A DNA stretch of 64,000 bases from Eragrostis nindensis (GCA_012490785.1 JAAXCT010000050.1:1612001-1676000), one strand, 5' to 3'. Shown: positions 19,367 through 31,869, counted from the stretch's first letter. Program-made: numbers and translations. The notes: generated from the sequence alone by a model not told the origin.

Positions 19367-20582
19367 CAGTGCCTCAAATAGATGCGATATCTCTCTCAGC
19401 TTTATTTAACACATCTTGTGTTGTTGTATAGGAAGATTGAGTTGGATAATGTTGAATGATCAGTATTAACTGTGCATGCTGCTCTTCGGTGCCGAAGTGT
19501 CGATTTCAACTGCTCCTATTTCTCGGTTCTCCTTGGTTAATATGATAGAAGAATGATCCTTTTTATCGTGCGCATGCTGCTCTTCAGTGATGAAGTGCTA
19601 GTTCCCAATGATTAATATGATAGGAGAACAGAAAAAAAAATAAGAATTTTTACCATTTTCAGAGTGGTACTCCAAGGATGTTAAAAAGGCTACGAAATTT
19701 CGGTGTGCAATCATGTTTCCTAAGAATGATTTTGCTAGATGTATCTGGCCGATGGGTCAACTGAAATGGCAACTTATCAAATACAATCACCTTTCAACCA
19801 TGGAATCGAATTCCCATGTGGAAAGTCTTATTGCTACTGTTATTTGGATTGGAAACTAAAACTTGTGGCCATTTCAATACTTGAGTTTGCTATAATACTT
19901 CGTGGTTGTTTAGCTTACCTCCTTATCGACCATCACTAAAATTTACCAAATAGATCTTAACCAAATTGAATCAAGTTTGACCACTGGCCACATCCATCGT
20001 AGCCTCATTCTTTAGCCTATACAATGTAGCACGGTGAAGTATTCATCCAAACAATATGGCACAGTGCAGTAGCTTATTCAATGTTAGCCTCATTCTAGTA
20101 TTTTGTGTTTTTTTAATCGAATTTTTTTTCCATTTTTAGTACTTTGAACAAAAGTCCTAACCCGAAATCCCTATACAGATAAGAGTGATGTATATTTGAG
20201 ATGCCATTCATATTGATTGACTGTGCAGACATAAACTGATTACAAGATCGCACCCACAACAATGATAGGACTTATGTATCCAATGACAAATTTAGAGGAG
20301 TCATGGGTTGCTTGCAAATAAATTATATGGTAAGTAACCCATGTGGCTTCTCTAATGAATAACTGATATATATAATGGGCACAAACTACGAAGGATATCA
20401 GTAGAGGCCTGAATGTGGCCATTATCTCAATCTTCCCAAGAATGTCCCCCTCCGCCACATCAATCTTACCAACAATTAGCTGTAAACAATGTGAGCAGGC
20501 ATTTGGAAGGGAATAGACTGCTCCAGAAAAGACAGACATCCCAACCCCAGATCAAAGCTCTGAAGCTTCTCGTGCATTGTCA
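19367..20582. other. Intergenic, no feature recognised
   Basis: AT-rich spacer between the peptide genes and the 3' end of the YbaK-domain gene on the minus strand. Nothing assignable. Confidence 0.5.
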
Positions 20583-23511
20583 TCAACTACACTTCACCAC
20601 AAACGGCCTAAAGGCATTTAGGAATTGTGAGGTTCGCATCCCAAGCTTGAGGTCGACTTCCCCACCACCCAGCCAGAAGAAATCCTCATCCAACTTGGTG
20701 ATTGCTTCATCTATGATAACCTGAGGAGGAAACTCTTTCTATCAGGTACTTTGCTGACTTTGTACGCTCACTCATAGGAACGATATTTTGAGCACGACTA
20801 AAAAGTAACCTATCAAAGCAGAAACCAGACAGTGCGTTTTCTCCACACCCACAGTTGAGTTCAAACCATATATTTATCTATTGGCTATGGCTACCATTCA
20901 TTTAAATTACGCAACAAGGGTAGGACTGCAAAAGCTCAAGGTATTGGGTACAGACTGCCTATTGATGCACCTAATAGCACAATACACATTTATCTTATAA
21001 ATAGCTCATTTTTAATTAAAACCTCAAAAGTATATTCACAACGTACATCCTTCAATAGCTGTTAACAAGAAAATTAAGTTACCGGTATGTTTGTTTCCAT
21101 TCCAATGCATGTGACACCGTTGTGTACAAAGCCAGTAAGCTTGTGTGACTCGTCTTCTGGTGCCAACCTCACTGCATTAAACAAAAGTAATCAGCAATGC
21201 TGCTTTAAGGTGACACAGGAAGTAGCATGTTGTATATCTTCAGAATTGAGATACATAACGTCAATGCATTCTATTTTAGTGAAGCCTAAATTTCTGAGGG
21301 AAGGAAAAGAAAATAAGCATTATCTGGACTACAGATGTCAAAACAACCTCAATGGGGCACCGTAAGAAATATCAGAAACGATAACTAAAAGGAAAATTAT
21401 CAGTGTGTTGTAAAGAATCTTACTGTTAAATCTCTTTTTGGGAATTTGCTTCTCATTTAGTTCATAGAGGAAGTTCTTGATGTTTTCCGCATTAAGCCGT
21501 GCCATGTACTGCAAGGATATATGTTTTCTCAACAAATATAGAGTGAACTAAATTTGAGAACAATGCAATGACATCTTAAAGCTTACCTGAACGACAACAA
21601 CATAGTATTTAGAATTCTTTGGATTGCTGCAGTCAACAACATCCGCAGCAGCTTGGGTGTTTACCTAGGAAAGGATGGGTATATCTCAACATCATAGCTA
21701 AGTTTAAAGATTATTCACGGATTCAATGCGTGAACAGGAAACTTAAGTTCTATACTTCCCTCCCTAAGAAGCAAAACGTTACCGGTCCATCCTAATACAA
21801 AAGAGGACTTTGTGCCAAAGCGTTTCTAGTTTCCTACACTAGTTAAAGCTGACAGGCAGTCAACTTTGTTGAGGTTGCATATCTGGATCCCAAATACGTG
21901 AATATATACAATTAAAATCATATCGCAACTCAAGATTTCATTTATTATGATGCATAAATATTTAAGGGGGCAAAAGCTATGAAAGAATCCAGCAAAGCGC
22001 AACCAACTTGATTCATCTGTCAACAATGAGTCTTAGATAAGAGAAAGTCGCCAAAAACTATGTGGAAAATACTTCCTCCTTGAATATAAAAAATTAACAA
22101 CAAAATTATTTTTTAAAGTTTCCGTAACATAAAACTAGGCCGTCCAAGGAATCGTTGTCAAAAAAATATCAAACAACGTCTTTTCTAAAAATAAAGAGGT
22201 AATACCATGAAGTAGTTCCCATACAAAATTCAGTGGCATAATAGACAATGCTAGTTTTTGAAAAAAAACATCTAGTAATTAGCTTCTAAACAAGAAATGA
22301 CAACACATTTTACTCCTTCATTCTGAAATTTTTGATGCCGTCAAGCTCCAATTTGAGCTAAACGGTGACAACAACAAAAAAAAGAAAGGAAAACTATGTC
22401 CTTTGTCAAATCTCAACACAAATTAGCCCACATCTTCACCAAAATATGCACAACATACATTACTTCCCATCAGCAATATAATCACGAAAAGCAGAAGCCT
22501 CTTTTCTGGTATTGCACAACAGAAGACCATTTTTCCACTTCCATGACCATAAGTTTGCCAGTAAGCACTTTCCAACTTGCAACACCACACCAGCAATAGT
22601 ACGAGTCAAGAAATATACACGACCACAAACTAGTTGAAGCAGTTGTGCCCATAACACTAGACCATACGACAGACTCGAAACAACTATTTGAAACCCAGAT
22701 AGTAGTTCTTGTTCATAGCCAATGATAACATTTCTCATCAATAATTTACCCTGTGTACGGTACTAGCATAATAGCATGTCAATCTGCACCATATACTCGA
22801 AACCGCAGCAATTATTCTACATATTAACAAAAGGAGCGCTTGCCCTACATATCGGTACAATCATATAGGGAGGACATGTTATACAAACAAACTATAGAAC
22901 ATAACAACAGTCTTTTGCTCGTATGATAAACAAAAAGGTTGTGTCTTGTATAGTGTTAATGCTGTAAGTATCCGATATCGCAAGCATTTTTCTGTCCACA
23001 AACATATCGCACTTAACAATCCAAAAGCAAATAGTCTGGACGTTATTTCAGTATACCACATACTACTAACCACCTATGCTACTCAGGATCAACGAAAAAC
23101 ATACGCACCAATCATTCGACACAATGCCGCATCAATCTAACTACGGCCAACCTACTGCGGTTATGCAGCCAAAATGTTCGACGAAACGCTCGAATGGAAA
23201 TGCAAAGAAACAGCCCGTACCATGACGATGCTCTTACAGAGCTGGGCGACCGAGTCCGCGCGGAGGAGGCCGCGGCGCTCCTCAAGGGGGCGGTCGTAGT
23301 AGTCCGCCGGGACGCGCCGGAAGGCGAAATCGCGCACGCCGCGCTCGGCCAGGATGGCAGAGAGCCGCGCCTCAGTGGACCCCGCGTTGGCCTCGCCGTC
23401 CGAAATGGAGAGCGCTCCGAGGCGGCGCTGCTGGACGGCGAGCTCGAGATCGGCTATCCGGCTGAGTATGCGGAGCTGCCGCGCCTCAAGATCGGCCGCC
23501 GCGGCGCCCAT
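20583..23511 (-). CDS. YbaK/ProX-type aminoacyl-tRNA deacylase domain protein
   Basis: Five exons: 23221-23511, 21587-21664, 21424-21508, 21083-21171 and 20583-20720, all with GT-AG borders and a continuous frame; 226 residues. The N terminus (about residues 6-30) is a short helical, possibly coiled-coil stretch. The rest is a YbaK-like domain: LCKSIVMVNTQ with candidate catalytic Lys 93, SKYYVVVVQY, MARLNAENIKNFLYELNEK, KLTGFVHNGVTCIGM, and VIIDEAITKLDEDFFWLGGG near the end. Bacterial relatives hydrolyse mischarged tRNAs (for example Cys- or Ala-tRNAPro). The stand-alone plant proteins are poorly characterised, so substrate and location are not claimed. Intron 1 (21665-23220) is 1.6 kb with no other feature seen. 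The start is the only suitable ATG before the conserved region. Confidence 0.88.
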
Positions 23512-25036
23512 TCTCGCCAGTAGCGTCGTCGGAGGCGCGTCTCGTTGTCTCGCTGTGGTAGGCAGAGGTTCGTGGCAGAATGGGCTAATGGCTGCTGTAT
23601 ATCACGACAGTAGCCCATACATCAAGGCTACATGGGCCCAAATAAGAAGGCTTGGTCCAATATAAAATCGGTCCAAATTCTGGTACACAGCCAAGGTTTG
23701 TGAACTTTGCTCAAACAAAAAAAAAAAAAAAAAAAAACCAAGGTTTGTGAACTCAAAGGAAAAAAAAAAACAAGGTTTGTGAACCCGCCGGAAGGCAGAT
23801 GTATCTTTGTTTCCCCCAGTAACCCAGTTGAATAAAGATGCAGTTGGCTTGCTAAAAAAAATTAAAAAACAAATGTTGTAAATTCTAAACTTTTTTTTCC
23901 ACGCGACTACAGTCTATAGTGCTGACGCATATACACCTTTTTTGCGAGATGACGCAAGTATCACGTCCACGAATACCAAGATTTGAACATGAGAGGCAAT
24001 TGCCTATGGAGAAATTATCATGTGATCAAACAAAAGCTTTAATGTTGACATCTTTTATGGACGGTATTTTACTATCTACTCCCCTTGTGGTTAATTCATG
24101 TCTCCACATTGACAGAGCTTCCTCAAGACCTATGGGGGCCTTGGCCCCCTAGCTAGTCTCCCCTAACAAACAGTAAGATTAAGTCAAATCATTGAATAAT
24201 CTCCAATATTTCTATATAACTCGTCTGCTATTTGCGTTTGGTCAATTCAAGCTTTGATTGGAAGCTTTGTTACTATGTCACGCACTGGAACAAGCCTGAA
24301 CTCCTGCGAATGAGAAGGATAATCTCCACCTAAACAAAAGTGAGAAACCAGGATTCATCATATTATAAGCAGAAAAAAAAAGAACTTCAAAACGAAGCCT
24401 TTATTTTTGCTTCTCTGATAAACACTCCCACAGCTGCTGGATCAAGAGAGGCGCTTCTCAGTGATGTAAAGCCTAGTATGAAATGCTGACCACGCATGTC
24501 GCATGGCCCGATCCGCACGTCGTTGCTGAGTTTTGCGGTGCTAGTCTACTCTGTCCTCCGCATCGGCACTGCGCGTGGTCGTGCGTAGCGGCCCGAGCGG
24601 GCGGGCATGACGACATGCATGCATGCACGGCAGCACGACTGATGGACGGACCAAATCCAGCTAGTCTCCGGCTGGCTGGTAAGAAATATCTGGCGGGGCC
24701 ATATGAGCCACCGGCCAAGCGTGGACGAGACTGTGTTTGAGGTACCGGGCGGCGGGGCTGAGCCAGTCACGGGCGCAAGATTGAACGGCTAAAATCCTAA
24801 AACCACAGGGCTGCTTGCTGGGCACCACCACCCGCGAGGCTAGCTGGGGCTGTGGCTCTGAGCACCAGACCGAAGCATATATGGACCGCGCATGCCGCAT
24901 GGCCACAAACGTTGGCAGGTGAATCTTTCTCCTCGCGCTCGCTCGATCTCGCATGGCCACGGCGCTCGGCACGACGGCCCCGCGCCTCCCTACGCTGTCA
25001 CGGGCTGCGAATCCTGCGCATCTGCAGGAGCTCCTA
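23512..25036. other. Upstream/intergenic region with A-run repeats
   Basis: Upstream flank of the YbaK-domain gene. At 23690-23790 the phrase CAAGGTTTGTGAAC occurs three times, separated by long A-runs. No gene is recognised. Confidence 0.45.
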
Positions 25037-25271
25037 CTACCTCCGTTCCAAAATAGTTGTCGCTGTTGACTTTTAATTGTCACGTTTGACTATTCGTCTT
25101 ATTTAAATTTTTTGTGTAAACATTAATTATTTCTTCATCACATGTTTTTTCATCAGTATTAGTTTAATCATGACATATTTGTTTTAATTTTTGTAAAAAA
25201 ATTTTAAATAAGACGAACGGTTAAACATGATGATCAAAAGAACAGCGACAACTATTATGGGACGGAGGTAG
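25037..25271. mobile_element. Stowaway MITE
   Basis: Terminal inverted repeats CTACCTCCGTTCCAAAATAG on the left and CTACCTCCGTCCCATAATAG at the right (reverse-complemented). TA duplications sit at 25035-25036 and 25272-25273. The CTCCCTCCGT-type end plus TA is diagnostic of Stowaway (Tc1/mariner-derived). Confidence 0.88.
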
Positions 25272-26526
25272 TACCTATTATTGGCCGACACCTGACAAGA
25301 ACAGGGACCAGGCACACTGGCGCTGATACGACGTACGCTGTGCGACTTGTGTTTACGTGAGCTGATCCGGTCATCTGTGCGACTGCGCGCCGGCGATCCC
25401 TCCAATACACGCCTTCGATCGCCTCATTGCCAGAGGTCCCTCGGCTAGGGGTTGGTGCGGTGCATGCATGGGTAATGGCCACCTCTGGCTTGTCGCATGT
25501 TCTGAAGTTCGTCATGCATCCCGTGACTGCTTCTAGCGAGTTCGCGCTTCTTCCCCAGCGTTAGCCGTGACCATTTTACGCACGTCGCACGCACCAGCAG
25601 CATGCTTCACAAACTGATGGCAGGAGCTCTGCCTTTTCATTAGGAATCGGTGAGAAAGTGCAGCATATGGCGCCAGCATGATATCAAATTTGCCGTCCCG
25701 CTTTCTTGCAAATAAAGGACATAATTTTTTTATCGTGCCTCCAAACTTAACTTTGCTTATAAGTTTGTCTAAGTACATCAATTCTGACAGCATAACTAGG
25801 AAAGCAAGTCTTAATATCGTATGAAACTAGCGGGAATTCCCTAACAATTGAATTCAATAGTACGTGCCGAGTTATATCATATAGTTTGAATCTTGATTTC
25901 AGCGCATGGCTTATAAGATGAAGTGGAGGAAGCGTAAGTTTTGTTAGATTGTTCCTTTTATTTGACCGGACACCAATATAATTAACACTTAAATATAGTG
26001 AATATTTGTTTGCAAACTTAAATTTTGCATAGTAATACTGGATAGCAGTAGATGACTTATTTTTAGAGCAGGGACTACTTTTACCTTAATGCATGACTTT
26101 CAAAGAAACATCACACAAAGCTAATTAAAATAAGTTAACATTCAATTTCTTGCTTGCAGAATGCACAATCAAGTAATCAACTACAAACAATTACACAATA
26201 CAATACCCACACAACATCTAAAAGAGCATTGCAAATTCCACGTCGTTTCTACCTCCGACCTTGGAGACAACAAAATTTCAAAAAAAAAAAAAAAGATCAC
26301 CCACGAAGCGGCGCAAGGCTGACTTCACGCTTTATATCGATCTGAAGCGGCCTCGATTCAGAATCGGTGGAATTGGAAAATCAAAAAAAGGAGAGAAAAA
26401 AAGTGGGAGAAAACAAACACGCATGCATGCAGCATGCACCCACGAACGAACGCTGTATTCATCACGTGTGTGCGTGCTGCATGCAACGCAATTACGTGGA
26501 GCTAGGCTGCAGGCCACACGCAGCCA
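25272..26526. other. Intergenic, no feature recognised
   Basis: AT-rich spacer, with short A-runs at 26280-26294, downstream of the hybrid proline-rich gene. Nothing assignable. Confidence 0.45.
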
Positions 26527-26913
26527 TCAAGCACAAATGAAACCATCGGGCAGGCTCTTGCCACAGTAGTTGACAATGAGGCTGAGCTTGACGGGGATGT
26601 CGAGGGTGATGCCGAGCACGTTGGCCTTGATGGCGGTGCAGAGGCAGACGGCAGCCTCAAGGTCGGCGAGGCCGCCGAGGATGCTGCAGCACGGCTCCGC
26701 GGGCGGGTGGCCGACCTCGGCGCTCACGAGGCCGAGCACGTTGGCGCACACGCCGAGCTTGAGCGCGTTCTTGGGGCACTTGCCGCCGTAGGACGGCGAC
26801 GGCGGGGTCGGAGTTACTGGAGTTGGTGGCGTCGGGCACGAGTGGCCGCAGGCGTTGGCCACCGTGAAGAGGAGCAGGTTGAGGGCAACGAGGAGGAAGG
26901 CCTTGGATGCCAT
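26527..26913 (-). CDS. Hybrid proline-rich protein, eight-cysteine (LTP_2/HyPRP) domain, gene 1
   Basis: Intronless gene for 128 residues from ATG 26913 (MASKAF). An N-terminal signal peptide (about residues 1-20, FLLVALNLLLFTVANA) is followed by a short Pro/Thr-rich linker (PTPPTPVTPTPPSP). The C-terminal eight-cysteine module has the order C..C..CC..CLC..C..C (GKCPKNALKLGVC, PCC, VCLC, NYC, FIC). Such proteins are secreted to the wall or plasma-membrane face and include the cortical-cell-delineating proteins of grass roots; the biochemical role of this member is unknown. A close paralogue on the same strand at 30162-30554 suggests tandem duplication. A TATA box lies about 105 bp upstream. 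Confidence 0.92.
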   Translation of the reverse strand: MASKAFLLVALNLLLFTVANACGHSCPTPPTPVTPTPPSPSYGGKCPKNALKLGVCANVLGLVSAEVGHPPAEPCCSILGGLADLEAAVCLCTAIKANVLGITLDIPVKLSLIVNYCGKSLPDGFICA

Positions 26914-27015
26914 GGCGGCTGCTGAAAAAAAAAAACAGCGGCGCACGGACTGCAGGGTTTGGAGAGCACTAGTGCAATGCAACCGGCTGGGACTAAGCTC
27001 CGCGAAGCGTGTTCG

Positions 27016-27030
27016 TGGGTATTTATAGCG
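27016..27030 (-). promoter_or_regulatory. TATA box of hybrid proline-rich gene 1
   Basis: On the minus strand the sequence reads GCTATAAATACCCAC, a near-perfect plant TATA box about 105-115 bp upstream of the ATG at 26913. Confidence 0.7.
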
Positions 27031-27648
27031 GAGACAGTGCCCGGGACGAAAGCCCTAGGGCGGTTTCATTGTTACTCCTACCATGCAGTTTACTGCCGGG
27101 TCACCACCTCAAACACAAACAAAAGTACAATGTCACGCGTCTCGCGATGCATGGTTCAAAACTTTCCCGCCGTATTTGGGAAAATGATAAAATGCAATGA
27201 TTCGAAATGTAATGCAATTTACGCGTCAAGTGGGGTGGTTTTATAGGGTACAACAATATCTGTCCTCAAACATTTTCCTTTTAAAGCATGAATCTTGAAG
27301 TGCCATTTGATAGATCAAGGTGTCTGGTTCATTTTTTTTATGGGATGCACACTACATGGCCCCTTTATCTACAAATATTAGGATTTCTAGGTTTGACCAA
27401 ATTCAATTTTCTAGCTTTGACCAAATTTAATTAGAATGCCTTGTGGCTTATATATATTATGGAGGTAGTAATTATGCAATATACTCTCTCTTGTAGCTGG
27501 ATGCTTTTAATTTCTAGTATGTTGCCCTCTGAGTTACTACTCTATCTAGCTAGAGTTCCGGTGGTAATTCAGGGGTGGAGCCAGGGCTTCGCATCGGGGT
27601 CGCCGGTCCCCGACAAATTGCTGTAAGTCAGGGAAGAATTACTGTGTT

Positions 27649-27805
27649 CAGGGGCGAAGCTACGTTGTCTCGTTGGTGTCAGCTGACACTGACGAAATTT
27701 CGTAAATCAAGTGCTAAATACTGTTAATCACCATGACTGACCATGACTGACACCGGTGTTCAATGGAGCTGACCCCAACGGCGTGCTTGGCTGGCTTCGC
27801 CCCTG
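27649..27805. mobile_element. hAT-type MITE with 8-bp target duplication
   Basis: Terminal inverted repeat CAGGGGCGAAGC at both ends (the right end reads GCTTCGCCCCTG). It is flanked by identical 8-bp duplications ACTGTGTT at 27641-27648 and 27806-27813. Both are hallmarks of hAT elements. A second, weaker pair of similar ends at about 27571 and 27892 may be an older element around it. Confidence 0.88.
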
Positions 27806-27814
27806 ACTGTGTTG

Positions 27815-30161
27815 CACCGTTGCTGACAGTGGACTGCAATGGTGCCAACCCCAGACGACCCCAACGCCCTTCTGGCCTGGCTTCGCCATTGGGATGAGAT
27901 ATCTTTCTTTTTAGCAAATCTTCTTTTCAGTTTTTGAAATGGAGCTGGGAATCATGGGATAATAATCTTGGTATGAAAAAAATATGTACCGAGCGGGCAT
28001 ATACATGCTATTATTCACGTTATTATGTGAGTTCTGGGTAGGACTTGAGGACTCAGGAAGAGTTAGCTAGGCCGGCGGTCATTGAAGGTCGAAGGGGTTT
28101 CATGCACTCAACGGCACGTGTACAACAGGAACAGGGACAGGGACCGCGATTGTGGTAGCTTTGCAAGGCAGGGGGACCGTGCATGTGGATGTAAACGTAG
28201 CTAGGCCATGGACTCATGGTCATGGACAGTGAAGGATTTTTGTTGAGTTGGCAAGCCAGAGTGGCAGCGACAAGGATCCAATAGGACGACTCGGCAGCTT
28301 GCGCAGCTAGCTCGTGGCCCGGGAGAGCTCAATGCTGTGCTGCCAAACTGCCAATGCGATGTGGCAATCCCCCTCTGCCGGCCGGTCTGCCTTTCCGCTC
28401 TGCCCCTGACCCGGCAGATGCAGGAGGCATCAACGTCGTCACCTTGCTGGGTCCCTGGAGAGAGCTGTTTGGGCGAGCGGTCCACGAGAGGTAGCTAGCG
28501 CTGCTGATTGATTCACAGGCCCCGCAGCTCATGAAACCGCCATGTAATGGTCGATCTCGCCGATCGATCTGTTCCTAACAACGTATACTTGCCATTGTTT
28601 TTTCCTCATTTTGTTGCAATGTTAAGGCCACCAAACCATACAACGACGATGAGGAATTAGCTTGTAACAACTACCATATGCACGTACACATTGAAGAATA
28701 CCATCAGTGTGATGACGTTAGAGACTAGCTAATTAATCATGCGGCTTATAGAAAGTCTCCTTTCTGGAACCTTCCAACGTAGGGTTGATGCCAGATCGAC
28801 GGATCGTCTGTTCTTTTATCCCTAGTTGCCGATAGGCAACAAAGTCTCGTGACCGTGTGCATCATTGCGGGCCTAACACAAAAAGTAGTACTGTCGTATA
28901 CATATAGGACGCGGTTTTTGTTGAGCAGATTTTTTTTTCTCTTATACGTGTGGCTAATATCGATTCTTCCACGCTGGACCGTGGGGCCTGCGGATATGTC
29001 ACTGTCTCCGTGTCCTCGAGATGCACTTGTTCGTGGTCATGGGGTCCTGTGACGGATACTACTGCATAGGGTTGCGAATTCATTGTGCGCTTGACGAGTT
29101 TCTCCTTTGCATTGCAACAGAACAAAAGCCCGCTTACAGTATATATATGTTTACTGTATTTACAGTCAATCTCGAAATCAATTGAGGCTCTTCTCACCCC
29201 TCACACAACATCAAACCAATGAACCCTTTTCATCTTCCTCCTTCTACCGTGGCACACCTCCTCAAGTGAAGATCATCATTCATGTCCACCATAGTGCACA
29301 ATTATTAATTGCTCATAACCGGTTACTTTGCGCCCAGGTCTTCTGGTCACCCCTTTCGACAAGCGAACAAGGCGCACGGGTAACCAACCAGACATAACAA
29401 CTTCCATTCTTGTAACATCATCATCGCCTATTCACCTCCTTCAATTCCGTAAGGTCGATAAATCCATCCACACGTACAGTACTGTAGAACGAAGCATGTT
29501 GTTGCAGGTTGCCCTCTGATTAGTTTTTTTTTTTTGGCGATTACCATAAATACACTTAGCTGCTGGCAGCTGCTATATACAATTGGTTGTATAACCTTCG
29601 TACACACGATCTTAACGCAGCTTTAAGAGTAAATGGTATTGGAATCAAGATGATGACAAATGAGGGGAAGAATATTTCTCCCAAAACATTTCATCGATGG
29701 AGCTGTTTTTTGGGCTTGCGCTCATCACAAGAATCAGTAACCGAATGTAATTGGGTTCTTGCGCTGCAGCAATAAGGACAAAACTTAAATAAAGACTGAA
29801 TTTATAAGCTGCAAACCACGCTACATATATTAAAACTTTGCACCAGCACAGAAGTATAGTGAGCACGGTCATGCATATACAACAAATAACTCACAGGGAG
29901 TGATACAAAGAAAATCCAAATCAGATGCAAACCGCCCGACGACCGGGCATGCATGCATGCACACTAGTCGGCACGTAGCCACCACACGTACGCAGGGAGC
30001 AAAGCAAGCAAGCAAGCAAACCATCGATCATAACCGTCCATCAAACGGAAAACGAAAAGACGTCTCACGTACGTGCTCGATCCCATGCATGCAGGAGATC
30101 TACACGTACGTATACGTTCGTCGAGCACGCAAGCTAGAGATGTGCGCTGCTTAGATCTCGA
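27815..30161. other. Intergenic between the two hybrid proline-rich genes
   Basis: No exon or RNA gene recognised. Short simple repeats occur, for example GCATGCATGCATGCA near 29947 and AGCAAGCAAGCAAGCAA near 30005. Open frames lack family features. Confidence 0.45.
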
Positions 30162-30554
30162 TCAGCACTTGAAGCCGGTGGGCTCGGTCTTGCCGCAGTA
30201 GTTGAGGATGAGGCTGAGGTCGACGGGGATGTCGAGATTGATGCCGAGCACGTTGGCCTTGATGGCGGTGCAGAGGCAGACGGCGGCCTCGAGGTCGACG
30301 AGCCCCTCCAGGAGCGAGCAGCACGGCAGCGCCGGGGGGCCGCCCACCTTGACCTTGACGAGGCCCAGCACGTCGGCGCACACGCCCAGCTTCAGCGCGT
30401 CGCGGGGGCACTTGCCGGACGACGCCGGCGTCGGCGTCGGCGTCACGGGGGTCGGCGTCGATGGGGTCGGGCAGTAGGACGAGCCGCAGGCGTTGGCCAC
30501 GCCCAGCACCACCAGGTTGACGGCCAGGAACAGCGCGAATGTCTTGGAAGCCAT
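30162..30554 (-). CDS. Hybrid proline-rich protein, eight-cysteine domain, gene 2
   Basis: Intronless gene for 130 residues from ATG 30554 (MASKTFALF). It has a signal peptide ending near VANA, a Pro/Thr/Ser linker (PTPSTPTPVTPTPTPASS), and the eight-cysteine module in the same order as gene 1 (GKCPRDALKLGVC, PCC, VCLC, NYC, FKC). It is very similar to gene 1 through the C-terminal domain (AIKANVLGI, LDIPV), with a longer linker. The coding region is strongly GC3-biased. A predicted secreted wall or surface protein with unknown molecular activity. TATA-like box about 120 bp upstream. Confidence 0.92.
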   Translation of the reverse strand: MASKTFALFLAVNLVVLGVANACGSSYCPTPSTPTPVTPTPTPASSGKCPRDALKLGVCADVLGLVKVKVGGPPALPCCSLLEGLVDLEAAVCLCTAIKANVLGINLDIPVDLSLILNYCGKTEPTGFKC

Positions 30555-30671
30555 TGCTCACAACTCACAAGTCAGCTGTAGGCCTGTACGTAGCTAAGAG
30601 GTGGGGTGTTTACCTAAAGCTCTGATTAGCCTGCTGCTTGTGATGGCTTGGTCACGGTGTTAGCGGGAGTA

Positions 30672-30680
30672 CTTATAGCC
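30672..30680 (-). promoter_or_regulatory. TATA-like box of hybrid proline-rich gene 2
   Basis: The minus strand reads GGCTATAAGT at about 120 bp before the ATG at 30554, the same place as the TATA box of gene 1. Confidence 0.55.
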
Positions 30681-31010
30681 AAACACCAGGATTAGTTAGT
30701 GGGTGCAATAGCGGTCATGTGAACTCTGCCATCATCGAGAGCCTACCCTGGAATAATTTGAAGAAGGAATATTTTGCTGTACGGCTCTTATGACTTCGCA
30801 AATCGCCAAGATAGGCTCAGTGGATGCCACACATCGAGGCTTGTTCCCATCTGATGATTGTACGTTATTTTAGCTTAGATGTTGGCGTTTCGGGCGGTGA
30901 GTACCGTGTGCATGTGGCGGATCATTAGAGGTCAAACGACAAATGGGGTATAAAAAGTCTGATGGGCTGTGAGGCTGTGATGACTCAGCTCCGTTCCAGA
31001 ATACTTTGTC

Positions 31011-31217
31011 CGGTTTTAAATTGTTGACGTTTGATTATTTTTTAGTTATATTTGACTATTCGTCTTATTCAAAATATTTAAAAATTTGTCATAAATTTTA
31101 TTATGATTAGTTTTATCACTAAAAGAAATTAAAATATAACTTATAGTTTTGCATATTTGAGTTACTATTTTGAATAAGACGAACGGTCAAACGAAACTCA
31201 AAAATAGTCAAACGTCT
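31011..31217. mobile_element. Degenerate Stowaway-like MITE
   Basis: Carries inner inverted-repeat phrases shared with the element at 31435-31669 (CCGGTTTTAAATTGTTGACG on the left; GAATAAGACGAACGGTCAAAC and AAAATAGTCAAACGT on the right). The right terminus is truncated and no clean TA duplication is visible. Confidence 0.55.
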
Positions 31218-31434
31218 GTGGAGGCCTAGCAACTTCGAGCCACTGGGTAGTGACACAAAATTGACGTGCCGCTAGTCTGCTAACGAGTCTCACTGACAAC
31301 AGCCCACAGGTCCTGGCCTTAACGAATCCGCTGGATTGAAGGCCCAATGGGGAAACGGCTCGTGCCGACGGGTCTCGTCTATCAAACAGCTCTCTCTCTC
31401 TCTCTCTCTCTCTCCAGATTCTACGTTTTGCTTA

Positions 31435-31669
31435 CTCCCTCCGGTTTTAAATTGTTGACATTTGATTATTTTTTAGTTTTGTTTGACCGTTCGTCTTATT
31501 CAAAGTATTAGCTTAAATATGTAAAATTATAAGTTATATTTCAATTTCCTTTAGTGATGAAACTAATCATAACAAAATCTATGGTAATTTTTAAAATATT
31601 TTGAATAAGACGAATGGTCAAACATAACTCAAAAATAGTCAAACATCAACAATTTAAAACCGGATGGAG
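31435..31669. mobile_element. Stowaway MITE
   Basis: Ends CTCCCTCCGGTTTTAAATTG and, reverse-complemented, CTCCATCCGGTTTTAAATTG. TA flanks at 31433-31434 and 31670-31671. A (CT)n microsatellite precedes it at about 31390-31414. Confidence 0.88.
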
Positions 31670-31724
31670 TAGTTTGCAACCGTTGAACTGTGTAACCCCT
31701 ACCTCTTGAATGAAGAGATTACAG

Positions 31725-31869
31725 ATTTATTGCAGTTTTATTAAAAGTTTAAAACATGCCTGCTCAGTTTATATTTTTTTTCTCATTTTTAAATGTGATT
31801 TATTGCAGTTTTATTAAAAGTTTAAAACATGCCTGCTCGGTTTATATTTTTTTCTCATTTTTAAATGTG
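31725..31869. repeat. 73-bp tandem duplication
   Basis: The unit beginning ATTTATTGCAGTTTTATTAA is present at 31725-31797 and again at 31798-31869. The copies differ by one substitution and a one-base T-run length change. Confidence 0.88.
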
